Source: Alphaproteobacteria bacterium (GTDB lineage Bacteria; Pseudomonadota; Alphaproteobacteria; Geminicoccales; Geminicoccaceae). Taken from it: 52,707 nucleotides of DNA. Below the pieces are notes generated by a model. That model was not told the origin of the DNA. It searched no databases and saw nothing but the letters and a program-made list of their open reading frames with translations. The stretch lies in the NCBI GenBank assembly GCA_027045875.1, contig JALUAG010000053.1:1-52707 (forward strand). Reading direction: 5' to 3'. Positions 8,256 to 21,252 of the stretch are shown piece after piece. Both the position numbers and the translations under genes were made by a program. Every line of letters starts with the position of its first letter. Positions within the stretch are counted from its first letter, which is position 1.

Positions 8256-9041
8256 TCACTCCCGTCGCAGGGGCTCGCCCCAGAAATCGTCGGCGAGGAG
8301 CCGTTCGGCCAGCCGCTCGGCGGCCCGTTCCAGGAGCCGCTCGCCCTTTTCCGCCGAAGCGGCGGTGGGATCACCGAGGGCGCCCGAGGGCGTGCGGTCG
8401 GCGAAGCTCCGGAACCGGTACGCCCCTTCGGGACGCCAGGCGGGATCGTCCCTGGGATCGGGACAGGCCGCTTCCTCGAGCCGGCCGAGATCCACGAGAT
8501 CGGCCCGCGTCGCCAGCATCATCGAGGTCTCCGCCTCGCAGCCGTGGTGGATGCTGCGCTGGCGCTCCAGCAGCGGATCGAGGAGATCGGCGGCGAGATG
8601 CCAGTAGGTGGCGGTGACCAGCGGAATGCCGAAATCGAGGCTCAGCCGCTCGGTCACCACCTGCAGCGCCGCGATGTTGCCGCCGTGGCTGTTGAGCAGG
8701 CAGAGGTGACGGAAACCGTGGCGGTGCAGGGAGCCGACGATGCCCCGAAGCAGCGCCTCGAAGGCCCGGAAATCGAGGGTCACCGTACCGCCGAAGGCCA
8801 TGTGGTGTTCGGAAAGCCCGGTCCATACCGGTTCCGTCACCAGTACGGGATGGTGCTCGACGACGCGCTGGGCGGCGAGACGCGCCACCTCGCGGCCGAG
8901 GAACATGTCGGTGCCCACGGGCAGATGCGGCCCGTGCTGCTCCATCGCACCCACCGGCACGACGACGATGGCGTCGCGTCGGGCGAGCTCGCGCAGCTCG
9001 CGGGCCGTCAGCTCGGCGAAGCGCTGGGAACGCTGTTTCAC
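8256..9041 (-). CDS. Creatininase-family amidohydrolase
   Basis: 261 residues from a GTG start that overlaps the stop of the upstream hydrolase gene by 4 bp (GTGA). The metal-site signature PVGAMEQHGPHLPVGTD spans about residues 29-45 with E34, H36 and D45 as expected ligands. It is followed by LLNSHGGNIAALQ near 115 and HHGCEAETSMML near 165, which supplies the remaining conserved acidic and histidine residues. The family includes creatinine amidohydrolase, MftE and the formamide hydrolase ArfB, all metal-dependent C-N hydrolases; which substrate is used here is not visible. Confidence 0.88.
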   Translation of the reverse strand: MKQRSQRFAELTARELRELARRDAIVVVPVGAMEQHGPHLPVGTDMFLGREVARLAAQRVVEHHPVLVTEPVWTGLSEHHMAFGGTVTLDFRAFEALLRGIVGSLHRHGFRHLCLLNSHGGNIAALQVVTERLSLDFGIPLVTATYWHLAADLLDPLLERQRSIHHGCEAETSMMLATRADLVDLGRLEEAACPDPRDDPAWRPEGAYRFRSFADRTPSGALGDPTAASAEKGERLLERAAERLAERLLADDFWGEPLRRE

Positions 9042-9784
9042 GAGGCCACCTCCAGGATGCGGTCGAGGGCGTGGGCAAGCCGCGCGAGCTGCGCCGGTTC
9101 GGACATCCGGTGGTCGCCCTCCTTGACCAGTTCCACCGTCACATGCGGGGTCTCGAGCTTGGCCGCGAGCTCGAGGGAGAGCTCCCAGGGCACCGCCTCG
9201 TCGCGCTGGCCGTGGAGGATGTGGACCGGACAGCGGATCGGCACGGTTGCCGCCTCCAGCAGCAGATGCCGTCGGCCGTCCTCGATCAGGGCGCGCGTGA
9301 TCGGCACCGGTTCCTCGTAGTCGGAGGGCTCGAACACCACCCCCTCGCGTTCGAGCCGCGCCCGTTTCGCGGCGTCCCAGGCCCGCCACATCAGCCGTTC
9401 GGTGAAATCCGGGGCCGGCGCCACCAGCACCAGACCGCGCACGCGCTCCGGCCGGGCGATCGCGGCCAGGAGCGCCACCCAGCCGCCCATCGAGGAGCCC
9501 ACCAGCACCGCCGGTCCCTCCACCAGCTCGTCGAGCACGGCGAGGGTGTCCTCCTTCGCGCCGCCGATGGTGAAGGTCTCGAAGCGCCCCGAGGAGCGGC
9601 CGTGTCCGCGGTAGTCGAACCGCAGATAGGCCCGGCCGCACCTTCCGCAGTGGGCGTCGAGATGGAGCGCCTTGGTTCCTTCCATGTCGGAGCGGAAGCC
9701 GGGCAGGAAGACCACCGTGGGCGGCGTTCCGGGACGCCGCTCGTAGGCGATGCGAATTCCGCCGTCGCGTGAGAGTTCGGGCAT
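9038..9784 (-). CDS. Alpha/beta hydrolase (ABHD10-like)
   Basis: 248 residues with an alpha/beta hydrolase fold. The oxyanion-side segment VVFLPGFRSDMEGTKA is at residues 24-39, the nucleophile elbow GSSMGGW has its serine at residue 98, a late aspartate lies in HILHGQRDEAVPWE and the catalytic histidine in KEGDHRMSEP. The GFxSDMxGxKA pattern is typical of ABHD10-type thioesterases/esterases. It is translationally coupled to the creatininase-family gene and probably shares its promoter. The pairing suggests related small-molecule hydrolysis, but no substrate can be named. Confidence 0.85.
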   Translation of the reverse strand: MPELSRDGGIRIAYERRPGTPPTVVFLPGFRSDMEGTKALHLDAHCGRCGRAYLRFDYRGHGRSSGRFETFTIGGAKEDTLAVLDELVEGPAVLVGSSMGGWVALLAAIARPERVRGLVLVAPAPDFTERLMWRAWDAAKRARLEREGVVFEPSDYEEPVPITRALIEDGRRHLLLEAATVPIRCPVHILHGQRDEAVPWELSLELAAKLETPHVTVELVKEGDHRMSEPAQLARLAHALDRILEVAS

Positions 9785-9830
9785 GGGTGAACGTTCCGAT
9801 AGAAGCGTGTGGCCGGGCGTTCGCCTTCAT

Positions 9831-9858
9831 GCTAGCACGGGGCACGTCCGGCCGACAG
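9831..9858 (-). promoter_or_regulatory. Possible promoter for the hydrolase/creatininase pair
   Basis: On the minus strand CTGTCG (9858-9853), a 16-bp spacer and GCTAGC (9836-9831) resemble the alphaproteobacterial housekeeping promoter. It lies about 47 bp upstream of the ATG at 9784. Weak but repeated elsewhere in the window. Confidence 0.35.
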
Positions 9859-9900
9859 CAGGCCCCGACCTTTTCCGCCCGCCGGAGACCGCCCGTCCCG

Positions 9901-11118
9901 ATGTGCGCCGTCGAAGCCGCCCCGCCGACCCCCGTCCTGTTCGCGCTTCCCGACATCGACCGCGAGTGGCACGGTCGCTACGCACTCGCCCTCGCGCGCG
10001 CGGCCCGGGCGCGCGGTCTGGGCTTCGCCGTCGTTTCGGGCGGCGGCGATCTCGAACGCGAGCTCGCCGTCGCCGGCGCGGTCGACTTCCGCCTTCCCTT
10101 CGAGACCCGCTCGCTGGCCGCGGTGTGGATGAACGCCCGGCGGCTCGCGCGCGTGCTCCGCCGCCAGCGGGTGGCGCTGCTGCACGCCATCGGGCCGCTC
10201 GTGGCGTCGAGCGCCGTGCTGGCGGCGCGCCGTTGTCGGCGTGCGGCGCTCGTGACCCTCACCGAGCTGCCGCAAGAGGGGGGCGGCATGCTGCGCCGCC
10301 ATCTGCTCCGCCGCATCGGGCGTGCGGATCGGCTGCTCGCCCCCTCGGCCTACGCCCGGCGCGAGGCGGAACGGGTGTGGGCGCTGCCGGCGGAGCGGCT
10401 GCGCCGCGCGCCGCCCGGCATCGACCTCGAGCTGTTCGACCCGTCGCGCGTCACCGGCCATCGCATCCTGGCGCTGGCCGAACGCTGGCACCTCCCGCCG
10501 GACCGGCGGGTGGTGATGCTGCCGGCGCCGTTGGCCGAGGGCTACGGGCACGAACGGCTGCTGCGGGCGGCGGCCGCCCTGCGGCGCCGCGATTTCGACC
10601 TGCTGTTCGTCGGCCCCGATGCCGGGAACGAGCGGTTCGCGCGCCGTCTCGAGGCATTGCTGCGGGAGACCGGCCTCGGCGAGCGGGTGCGCTTCGCCGC
10701 CGACTGCGAGGACATGCCGGCCGCCTACCGGCTCGCCGATCTCGTCGTGTTCCCCGCCGACCGCGCCCTGCTCGCCTGCCCGCCGCTGCTCGAGGCGCAG
10801 GCGATGGCGCGGCCGGTGGTCGTGGCCGGCAGCGGCTGTCTGCCGGAGATGCTGCTGCCGATGGAAACCGGGATGGTGCTGGAGAGCGGCGAGCCGGCGG
10901 AGCTCGCGCGGGCCGTCGATCTCGTGCTCGACACGCCCGAGGCGGAGCGGCGGCGCGCGGGGGAGCAGGCGCGGCGCTTCGTGGCCGCCCGCTTCGATCT
11001 CCGGGAGGCGGTGGAGACGACCCTCGACATCTATCGCGAGCTGCTGGGCGCCGCGACGGTGGGCCGGCCCGCGGACGAGCCGGCGGCGCCGCGCCGGCGC
11101 GTCGCCGGCGACGCTTGA
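9901..11118 (+). CDS. GT4-family glycosyltransferase
   Basis: 405 residues from the ATG at 9901; earlier in-frame ATGs at 9769 and 9829 would run into or across the divergent promoter region and are less likely. The two-domain GT-B pattern is visible: PVLFALPDIDREWHGRYALALARAA at the start, ADRLLAPSAYARREAERVW in the linker region, APPGIDLELFDPSR, and the C-terminal donor-site region ACPPLLEAQAMARPVVVAGSGCLPEML with the acidic residue before AQAMARP. It is probably involved in lipopolysaccharide or other glycan assembly on the cytoplasmic face. Donor and acceptor are unknown. It is followed after 100 bp by thrS. Confidence 0.8.
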   Translation: MCAVEAAPPTPVLFALPDIDREWHGRYALALARAARARGLGFAVVSGGGDLERELAVAGAVDFRLPFETRSLAAVWMNARRLARVLRRQRVALLHAIGPLVASSAVLAARRCRRAALVTLTELPQEGGGMLRRHLLRRIGRADRLLAPSAYARREAERVWALPAERLRRAPPGIDLELFDPSRVTGHRILALAERWHLPPDRRVVMLPAPLAEGYGHERLLRAAAALRRRDFDLLFVGPDAGNERFARRLEALLRETGLGERVRFAADCEDMPAAYRLADLVVFPADRALLACPPLLEAQAMARPVVVAGSGCLPEMLLPMETGMVLESGEPAELARAVDLVLDTPEAERRRAGEQARRFVAARFDLREAVETTLDIYRELLGAATVGRPADEPAAPRRRVAGDA

Positions 11119-11148
11119 CATCCCCGGGGCGCGGGCACAGCTTGCCCG
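11115..11148 (+). promoter_or_regulatory. Possible thrS upstream promoter/hairpin
   Basis: TTGACA at 11115-11120 overlaps the stop of the preceding gene, but no convincing -10 follows at 17 bp (CAGCTT). A small hairpin CGGGCA-cagct-TGCCCG occupies 11132-11148 with no T run. Either could act in the thrS leader; evidence is weak. Confidence 0.25.
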
Positions 11149-11218
11149 ACGCGCAGGCTCCGGCGAAACCTTCGTTCCGCCGCCACCGGGGGAGCCGCTC
11201 CATTCGTGAAAGTCGACG

Positions 11219-13186
11219 ATGAACCGTGACGCCGTAGAAACCGAGAGTGCGGCCGCGCCGAGCGAAAGGCCGCGGCCGGTGACCATCACCCTGCCCGACG
11301 GTAGCCGCCGGACCTTCGACTATCCTCCGACCGGTGCGGAGATCGCCCGCTCCATTGGCAAGGGGCTCGCCAAGGCGGCGGTGGCGATCGAGGTGGACGG
11401 CGAGCTGCGGGATCTCGACCGGCCCATCACGCAGGACGCCAAGGTGCGGATCATCCGCGCCGAGGATCCGGAAGCCCTGCCCCTGCTGCGCCACGATGCC
11501 GCCCATGTGATGGCGGAGGCGGTGCAGGAGCTGTTCCCCGGCACCCAGGTCACCATCGGCCCGGCCATCGAGAGCGGTTTCTACTACGACTTCGCCCGCG
11601 ACCGGCCCTTCACGCCCGAGGATCTCGAGAAGATCGAGCGGCGCATGGCCGAGATCGTGCGCGAGAACCGGCCGTTCCGTCGCGAGGAGGTGAGCCGCGA
11701 GGAGGCGCGCCGGCGCTTCGCCGAGATGGGCGAGACCTACAAGCTCGAGATCCTGGACGAGATTCCCGAGGACGAGCCCGTCACCCTCTACCATCAGGGC
11801 GACTGGTTCGACCTCTGCCGGGGACCGCACGGCCCCTCCACCGGCCGGATCGGCGCCTTCAAGCTCCTTAAGGTGGCCGGCGCCTACTGGCGGGGCGATC
11901 CCTCGCGGCCGATGCTCCAGCGCATCTACGGCACCGCCTTTCCGGACAGAAAGCAGCTCGAGGCCCATCTGAAGCGCCTCGAGGAGGCGGAGAAGCGCGA
12001 CCATCGCCGTCTCGGCAGGGAAATGGACCTGTTCCATTTCCAGGAGGAGGCGGCGGGTTCCGCCTTCTGGCACCCGAAGGGCCGCATCCTGTGGCTCCAG
12101 ATCGAGGCCTACATGCGGCGGCGGCTCGAGGCCGCGGGCTACGTCGAGGTGAAGACGCCGCAGCTCATCGACCGGTCGCTGTGGGAACGCTCGGGGCACT
12201 GGGAGAAGTTCCGCGAGCACATGTTCACGCTCGAATTCGAGAACAAGGCGCTCGCCATCAAGCCCATGAACTGCCCGGGGCACGTGCAGATCTTCAACAC
12301 CCGGCTCCATTCCTACCGGGACCTGCCGCTCAGGATGGCGGAGTTCGGCTCCTGCCACCGGCGCGAGCCCTCGGGGGCGCTGCACGGGCTCATGCGGGTG
12401 CGGGCCTTCACCCAGGACGATGCCCACATCTTCTGTACGCCGGAGCAGATCACCTCCGAGACCGAGGCCTTCTGCGATCTGCTGATGCGCGTGTACCGCG
12501 ACTTCGGTTTCGATGAAGTGCACATCAAGTTCGCCGACCGGCCGTCGGTGCGGGCCGGCGACGACGCCGTCTGGGACCAGGCCGAGAACGCGCTCTGGGA
12601 GGCGGTGCGCGGCACCGGCCTCGAGGTCACGCTCAATCCGGGCGAGGGCGCCTTCTACGGTCCCAAGCTCGAATTCGTGCTCAAGGATGCCATCGGCCGC
12701 GACTGGCAGTGCGGCACCCTCCAGGTGGACTTCGTGCTGCCCGAGCGGCTGGACGCGAGTTACGTGGGAGCCGACGGAGCCAAGCACCGGCCGGTGATGC
12801 TGCACCGGGCGATCCTGGGGTCCTTCGAGCGCTTCATCGGCATCCTGATCGAGCATTACGCCGGCCGGCTGCCGCTCTGGCTCGCGCCCGTGCAGGTGGT
12901 GGTGGCCACCATCACCAACGAGGCGGACGGCTATGCGCAGGAGGTCACCGAGGCGCTCCGAAGGGCCGGCCTGCGGGTCGAGCTCGACGCCGGTTCGGAC
13001 AAGATCTCGTACAAGGTGCGGCTCCATTCGCACGCCAAGGTACCGATCATCCTCGCCGTCGGCAGGCGCGAGCGGGAGGAACGGACGGTCGCCCTGCGTC
13101 GCCTCGGCGGGCGCGCCCAGGAAATACTGCCGCTCGAGGAGGCGGTGTCCCGCCTGCGGCAGGAATCCCGCGCGCCCGATGCTTGA
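11219..13186 (+). CDS. thrS: Threonyl-tRNA synthetase
   Basis: 655 residues, close to the usual 640-650. An N-terminal TGS domain ([21 protein letters not shown], about residues 20-85) precedes the editing domain with [17 protein letters not shown] and [14 protein letters not shown]. The class II core includes the zinc-site region [13 protein letters not shown], motif 2 [20 protein letters not shown], and motif 3 [17 protein letters not shown]. The C-terminal anticodon-binding domain holds [18 protein letters not shown]. The enzyme charges tRNA-Thr with threonine and edits mis-charged serine. No strong Shine-Dalgarno precedes the ATG; a weak GTGAAAG is the nearest. infC follows 102 bp downstream. 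Confidence 0.97.
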   Translation: MNRDAVETESAAAPSERPRPVTITLPDGSRRTFDYPPTGAEIARSIGKGLAKAAVAIEVDGELRDLDRPITQDAKVRIIRAEDPEALPLLRHDAAHVMAEAVQELFPGTQVTIGPAIESGFYYDFARDRPFTPEDLEKIERRMAEIVRENRPFRREEVSREEARRRFAEMGETYKLEILDEIPEDEPVTLYHQGDWFDLCRGPHGPSTGRIGAFKLLKVAGAYWRGDPSRPMLQRIYGTAFPDRKQLEAHLKRLEEAEKRDHRRLGREMDLFHFQEEAAGSAFWHPKGRILWLQIEAYMRRRLEAAGYVEVKTPQLIDRSLWERSGHWEKFREHMFTLEFENKALAIKPMNCPGHVQIFNTRLHSYRDLPLRMAEFGSCHRREPSGALHGLMRVRAFTQDDAHIFCTPEQITSETEAFCDLLMRVYRDFGFDEVHIKFADRPSVRAGDDAVWDQAENALWEAVRGTGLEVTLNPGEGAFYGPKLEFVLKDAIGRDWQCGTLQVDFVLPERLDASYVGADGAKHRPVMLHRAILGSFERFIGILIEHYAGRLPLWLAPVQVVVATITNEADGYAQEVTEALRRAGLRVELDAGSDKISYKVRLHSHAKVPIILAVGRREREERTVALRRLGGRAQEILPLEEAVSRLRQESRAPDA

Positions 13187-13209
13187 ACGGTGTCCCCGGG
13201 ACGTATAGT
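13183..13209 (+). promoter_or_regulatory. Possible infC promoter
   Basis: TTGAAC at 13183-13188 overlaps the thrS stop, and TATAGT lies at 13204-13209 (15-bp spacer; 16 if the -35 is CTTGAA). The start site would give a leader of about 75 nt before infC. Confidence 0.45.
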
Positions 13210-13288
13210 TTGGCAACTGCGGGCTCGCCTCGCGAGCCGGCCGTCTGCGCGCGCACCCGAGCCGACAACAGGAGGTTGATCGACCTTT

Positions 13289-13810
13289 ATGAGTCCCACT
13301 TTACGCGATGAATACCGCGTCAACGAACGCATCGAGGCGCGGGAGGTCCGTCTGGTCGACGAACAGGGCAACATGGTGGGAGTGGTGCCGCTCGCGGAAG
13401 CGCTGGCACGCGCGGAGCGGGTCGGGCTCGACCTCGTGGAAGTGGCGGCCAACGCCACACCGCCCGTCTGCAAGATACTGGATTACGGCCGTTTCAAATA
13501 CGAGGCACAGAAGAAGGCGAGCGCCGCCCGTAAGAAGCAGAAGATCATCGAAGTCAAAGAAATCAAGATGCGTCCCAATATCGACGAGAACGATTACCAG
13601 ATCAAGATGCGCAAGGTCAGGGATTTCCTCCAGGAAGGCGACAAGGTCAAGATCACCCTCCGTTTCCGCGGCCGCGAGATGGCCCACCAGCATCTGGCGC
13701 TCGAGATCTTCGAGCGGGTCAAGAAGGATGTCGAGGGGCTGGCCAAGATCGAGCAGATGCCCCGGCTCGAGGGACGCCAGATGGTCATGGTCATGGCCCC
13801 CGCGAAATAG
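13289..13810 (+). CDS. infC: Translation initiation factor IF-3
   Basis: 173 residues, normal for IF-3. The N-terminal domain contains [19 protein letters not shown] and KPPV-like [15 protein letters not shown] (residues about 58-72), and the basic linker [11 protein letters not shown] leads to the C-terminal domain with [19 protein letters not shown]. It binds the 30S subunit and checks the start codon. An ATG start is used here rather than the rare AUU of enterobacteria; AGGAGGTTGATC lies 13 nt upstream, a long but workable spacing with a very strong anti-SD match. The usual downstream genes rpmI and rplT are not present. Confidence 0.96.
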   Translation: MSPTLRDEYRVNERIEAREVRLVDEQGNMVGVVPLAEALARAERVGLDLVEVAANATPPVCKILDYGRFKYEAQKKASAARKKQKIIEVKEIKMRPNIDENDYQIKMRKVRDFLQEGDKVKITLRFRGREMAHQHLALEIFERVKKDVEGLAKIEQMPRLEGRQMVMVMAPAK

Positions 13811-13900
13811 GGCGGGAACGGCCGTTGCCCGGAACCCGCCCTCGCGCGAGGAAAGGCCGGGAGAACGCTTCCGGCTTCCGGCCGCGGGCGTGAACCGGCG

Positions 13901-15700
13901 ATGGGGACCGCGGGCGATCCCATTCATGCCGAACGGCTGACACGGCTGCGCCGGCTGCTTCGCGAGAGCGGTCTCGACGGGCTGTGGCTGCCGCGTACCG
14001 ATCCCCACGGCAGCGAGTACCTGCCGCCCCACGAGGAGCGGGTGGCCTGGCTCAGCGGTTTCACCGGCTCCGCGGCCGTCGTCGTCGTCCTCGCCGACCG
14101 CGCCGCCGTGTTCACCGACGGCCGCTACACCCTCCAGGTGCGCACCGAGGTGGACGAGCGGCTCTTCGAGACCTGCCACATCGGCCGCGATCCGCCGGCG
14201 AGCTGGCTGGCCCGCCACCTCGAGCCGGGCCAGCGCCTGGGCTACGATCCCTATCTGGTGACCAAGGCCGAGCGCGAGCGCATCGAGCGGGTGTGCCGTC
14301 GGCGCGGGGCCGATCTGGTGGCGGTCGAGGCCAACCCGGTGGACCGGATCTGGGAGGACCGGCCGCCGCCGCCGCTGGGCCGGGTGACGGTCCACGACCT
14401 CGCCTATGCGGGTCGTCCCGGCCACGAGAAGCGGCAGGACGCCGGGCGGGCGATCGCCGAGCTCGACGCCGACTGGCTGGTGCTGACCGCCACCGACGCC
14501 ATCTGCTGGCTGCTCAACCTGCGCGGTGCCGACATCCCCTTCAATCCGGTGATCCTGAGCTTCGCCCTCCTGCACCGCAGCGGTCGCTGCCGCTGGTTCG
14601 TCGATTCCCGCAAGCTGCCCCCCGACCTCGAGCTCGATGGCGAGGTCTCGGTCGAGCCCTACGAGGCCTTCCCCGCCGCCCTGGACGCCCTGGCCCGGGA
14701 CGGAGAGACGGTGGTCGCGGATCCGAAGCTCGTGCGCGCGGGGTTCCTCGACAGGCTGACGGCCGGCGGCCGACCGCCGCTCGAGGAGGACGACCCGGTG
14801 GTCTTGGCCAAGGCCCGCAAGAACCCGATCGAGGTGGAAGGCGCCCGTCGCGCCCATCGCCGGGACGGGGCGGCGATGGTGCGCTTCCTCAAGTGGCTCG
14901 ACGGGATCCCGCTCGACGGCAGCGTCACCGAGATGGACGTGGTACGCCGGCTCGAGGAGGAGCGTGCGCGCGATCCCCTCTATCGCGGCCCCAGCTTCGA
15001 AACCATCGCCGGACACGGCCCCGACGGTGCCATCGTCCACTACCGGGTGACCGAAGAGAACGCCCGCCCCCTGACCGCCGATACGCTGCTGCTGGTGGAT
15101 TCCGGCGGACACTATCTGGACGGCACCACCGACATCACCCGCACCGTGGCCCTCGGCCGGCCGGCCCCGGCCATGCGCGAGCATTTCACCCGCGTGCTCA
15201 AGGGGCACATCGCGCTGGCCACGGTGTGCTTTCCCGAGGGCACGAGCGGTGCCCAGCTCGACAGTCTCGCCCGCCTCGCCCTCTGGCAGGCGGGCCTCGA
15301 CTACGACCACGGCACCGGCCACGGGGTGGGCAGCTATCTCTGCGTCCACGAGGGCCCGCAGCGCATCGCCAAGACGGGCTCGGCGGTGGCCCTGGAGCCG
15401 GGGATGATCCTCTCGAACGAGCCCGGCTGCTACCGTTCCGGTGCCTACGGCATCCGGATCGAGAACCTGGTGCTGGTCCGGCGCCGCGAGCAGGGCCCGG
15501 AAGGCGGTGACCGGCCGCTCCTCGAGTTCGAGACCCTGACGCTCGCACCCATCGACCACCGTCTGATCCTGCCCGAGCTCCTCGACCGACGCGAGCGGGC
15601 CTGGATCGACGCCTATCACGCGCGGGTCCGGGACGGCCTGTCGCCCCTCCTCGACGCCGAAAGTCGGGTCTGGCTCGCCAAAGCCTGCGCGCCGCTCTGA
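13901..15700 (+). CDS. Xaa-Pro aminopeptidase (M24B, three-domain)
   Basis: 599 residues, the length of the three-domain aminopeptidase P form. Two creatinase-like N-terminal domains (about residues 1-300, including VAWLSGFTGSAAVVVV and FTDGRYTLQ) precede the pita-bread catalytic domain. Metal ligands are visible in LLVDSGGHYLDGTTDITRT (two aspartates), in the HGTGHGVGSYLCVHEGP region (histidine), and in SNEPGCYRSGAYGIRIENL (two glutamates). A C-terminal extension (FETLTLAPIDHRLI onward) is typical. It removes N-terminal residues preceding proline, acting in peptide turnover. It is convergent with the small membrane-protein gene at 15732. Confidence 0.92.
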   Translation: MGTAGDPIHAERLTRLRRLLRESGLDGLWLPRTDPHGSEYLPPHEERVAWLSGFTGSAAVVVVLADRAAVFTDGRYTLQVRTEVDERLFETCHIGRDPPASWLARHLEPGQRLGYDPYLVTKAERERIERVCRRRGADLVAVEANPVDRIWEDRPPPPLGRVTVHDLAYAGRPGHEKRQDAGRAIAELDADWLVLTATDAICWLLNLRGADIPFNPVILSFALLHRSGRCRWFVDSRKLPPDLELDGEVSVEPYEAFPAALDALARDGETVVADPKLVRAGFLDRLTAGGRPPLEEDDPVVLAKARKNPIEVEGARRAHRRDGAAMVRFLKWLDGIPLDGSVTEMDVVRRLEEERARDPLYRGPSFETIAGHGPDGAIVHYRVTEENARPLTADTLLLVDSGGHYLDGTTDITRTVALGRPAPAMREHFTRVLKGHIALATVCFPEGTSGAQLDSLARLALWQAGLDYDHGTGHGVGSYLCVHEGPQRIAKTGSAVALEPGMILSNEPGCYRSGAYGIRIENLVLVRRREQGPEGGDRPLLEFETLTLAPIDHRLILPELLDRRERAWIDAYHARVRDGLSPLLDAESRVWLAKACAPL

Positions 15701-15731
15701 ACCGGCTGCCGGGCGGCTCCGATGCCGCGGA

Positions 15732-19827
<4,096 letters not shown>

Positions 19828-19848
19828 CCGGTTGGGGCGCCGCTTCCC

Positions 19849-20679
19849 TCAGAACAGGCGGGAGAACCAGGATTCCCCGTCCTCTTCGGGGCTCAGGCCG
19901 CGGCCCGTGAGAAGGGCGTAGGAGCGCTCGTACCACTTGCTGTCGGGATAGTTGTATCCCAGCACCGCGGCGGCCGCCCGGGCCTCGTCCTCGACCCCGA
20001 GGGCGAGGTAGGATTCGACCAGCCGGTGCAGGGCCTCGGCCACATGGGTGGTGGTCTGGTAGTTCTCGACCACGTTGCGGAACCGGTTGATTGCCGCCAG
20101 ATACTGGCCCCGTTTCTGGTAGAAGCGGCCGATCTCCATCTCCTTGCCGGCCAGATGGTCGCGCACGAGATCGATCTTGAGCTGGGCGTCGCGCGCATAG
20201 GGGCTGTCGGGAAAGCGCCGCACGAGCTCGGTGAAGGCGCGCAACGCCTCCTCGGTCATCCCCTGGTCGCGTCCGACGTCGGAAATGCGCTCGTAGTAGG
20301 AGATGCCGATCAGATACTGAGCGTAGGGCACGTCCTTGTTGCCGGGGTGGAGTTCGATGAAGCGCTCGGCGGCGGCGATGGCGGCGTCGTACTCCCCGGC
20401 CTCGTAATATGCGTAGGCGGCCATCACCTGGGCGCGGGTGGCCCACTGCGAATAGGGATGCTGGCGTTCGACCTCCTCGAAGGCCTTGGCGGCATCGGCG
20501 TATTCCCCGGCCCGCACGAGCTCGTAGGCCTCGTTGTAGAGCTCCTCCACCGGCCGCTCGACGTACTCCTCCGGATCGCCACCGGTGGCGCAGCCCGCGA
20601 GCAGGAGGAGGAACGCCAGCATCGCCAGCGACCGGATGCCGCAGAGACCTTCCTCGAAGAACCTGGATTGCACCGTCAC
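19849..20679 (-). CDS. bamD: Outer-membrane assembly lipoprotein BamD
   Basis: 276 residues from a GTG start chosen because GAGG lies 6-7 bases upstream; a longer ATG-initiated form from 20736 would put a long charged segment before the signal peptide. The lipobox LLAGC follows the hydrophobic stretch AMLAFLLLL. Five tetratricopeptide-like repeats follow, including YNEAYELVRAGEYADAAKAF and YSQWATRAQVMAAYAYYEAGEY. BamD is a periplasm-facing lipoprotein of the BAM complex that folds outer-membrane beta-barrels. It heads the operon with recN and ligA. In many alphaproteobacteria lpxC lies just upstream; here the divergent XRE gene does. Confidence 0.93.
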   Translation of the reverse strand: MTVQSRFFEEGLCGIRSLAMLAFLLLLAGCATGGDPEEYVERPVEELYNEAYELVRAGEYADAAKAFEEVERQHPYSQWATRAQVMAAYAYYEAGEYDAAIAAAERFIELHPGNKDVPYAQYLIGISYYERISDVGRDQGMTEEALRAFTELVRRFPDSPYARDAQLKIDLVRDHLAGKEMEIGRFYQKRGQYLAAINRFRNVVENYQTTTHVAEALHRLVESYLALGVEDEARAAAAVLGYNYPDSKWYERSYALLTGRGLSPEEDGESWFSRLF

Positions 20680-20841
20680 GTCCGCCTCGACAGTTCGATC
20701 CCGACCGGAACCTCCGCCTCCCGCGCAGGCCCGCACCGGAATTGTAGAACGTCCATCAGCGGTTTACACTCGCCGCCGCCGACGGACACAGCTTAAACCA
20801 GCGCGGCGCGGGTGCCCACCCGCCCGAAGGGGAACGACCGA

Positions 20842-21252
20842 GTGAGCACGCGCAAACCGACGCTCGAACAGTATATAGGGGATCGCATCCGTCGTCGCCG
20901 TACCCAGCTCGGCCTCACCCAGGAACAGCTCGCACGTACGATCGGCGTTTCCTATCAGCAGATCCAGAAATACGAGACCGGGGCCAACCGCATCCCGGCC
21001 GGCAGTCTCCATCTCATCGCCCGCCGCCTCGACGTCTCCCTCGACTATTTCCTGGCCGGGTACGAAGAGCGGGAGGCGGGTGAGGGAACGGCTCCCGGAC
21101 ACGGTGCCCGCGATCGCAGCCTGATAGAATTCGCCCGTCAATTCAGCGAGGTGGAGGACAGCGGCGTCAAGGCGGCGCTGGCCGCCCTGGTCAAGGCGGT
21201 GGTGGAGCGGCAGGCGCCCGCGGATCGCCGTCGCCGAGGCGGCGCCGGCTGA
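20842..21252 (+). CDS. XRE-family helix-turn-helix regulator
   Basis: 136 residues from the GTG at 20842 (AAGGGG upstream). An HTH_XRE domain covers about residues 8-70: IGDRIRRRRTQLGLTQEQLARTIGVSYQQIQKYETGANRIPAG, then LHLIARRLDVSLDYFLAGYEE. The C-terminal part (SLIEFARQFSEVEDSGVKAALAALVKAV) is a short helical tail seen in a conserved alphaproteobacterial group of such regulators. Target genes are unknown. It is divergent from bamD with 162 bp between them. Confidence 0.85.
   Translation: MSTRKPTLEQYIGDRIRRRRTQLGLTQEQLARTIGVSYQQIQKYETGANRIPAGSLHLIARRLDVSLDYFLAGYEEREAGEGTAPGHGARDRSLIEFARQFSEVEDSGVKAALAALVKAVVERQAPADRRRRGGAG

Noticed and set aside
10451-13216. A 921-codon minus-strand open frame across thrS and part of the glycosyltransferase
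   Set aside because: It is the mirror of thrS and the glycosyltransferase gene, both with clear motifs. Its translation is low complexity and unrecognisable.
15701-15731. Terminator between the convergent aminopeptidase and membrane-protein genes
   Set aside because: The 31-bp gap is G+C rich but I could not find a stable stem followed by a T run.
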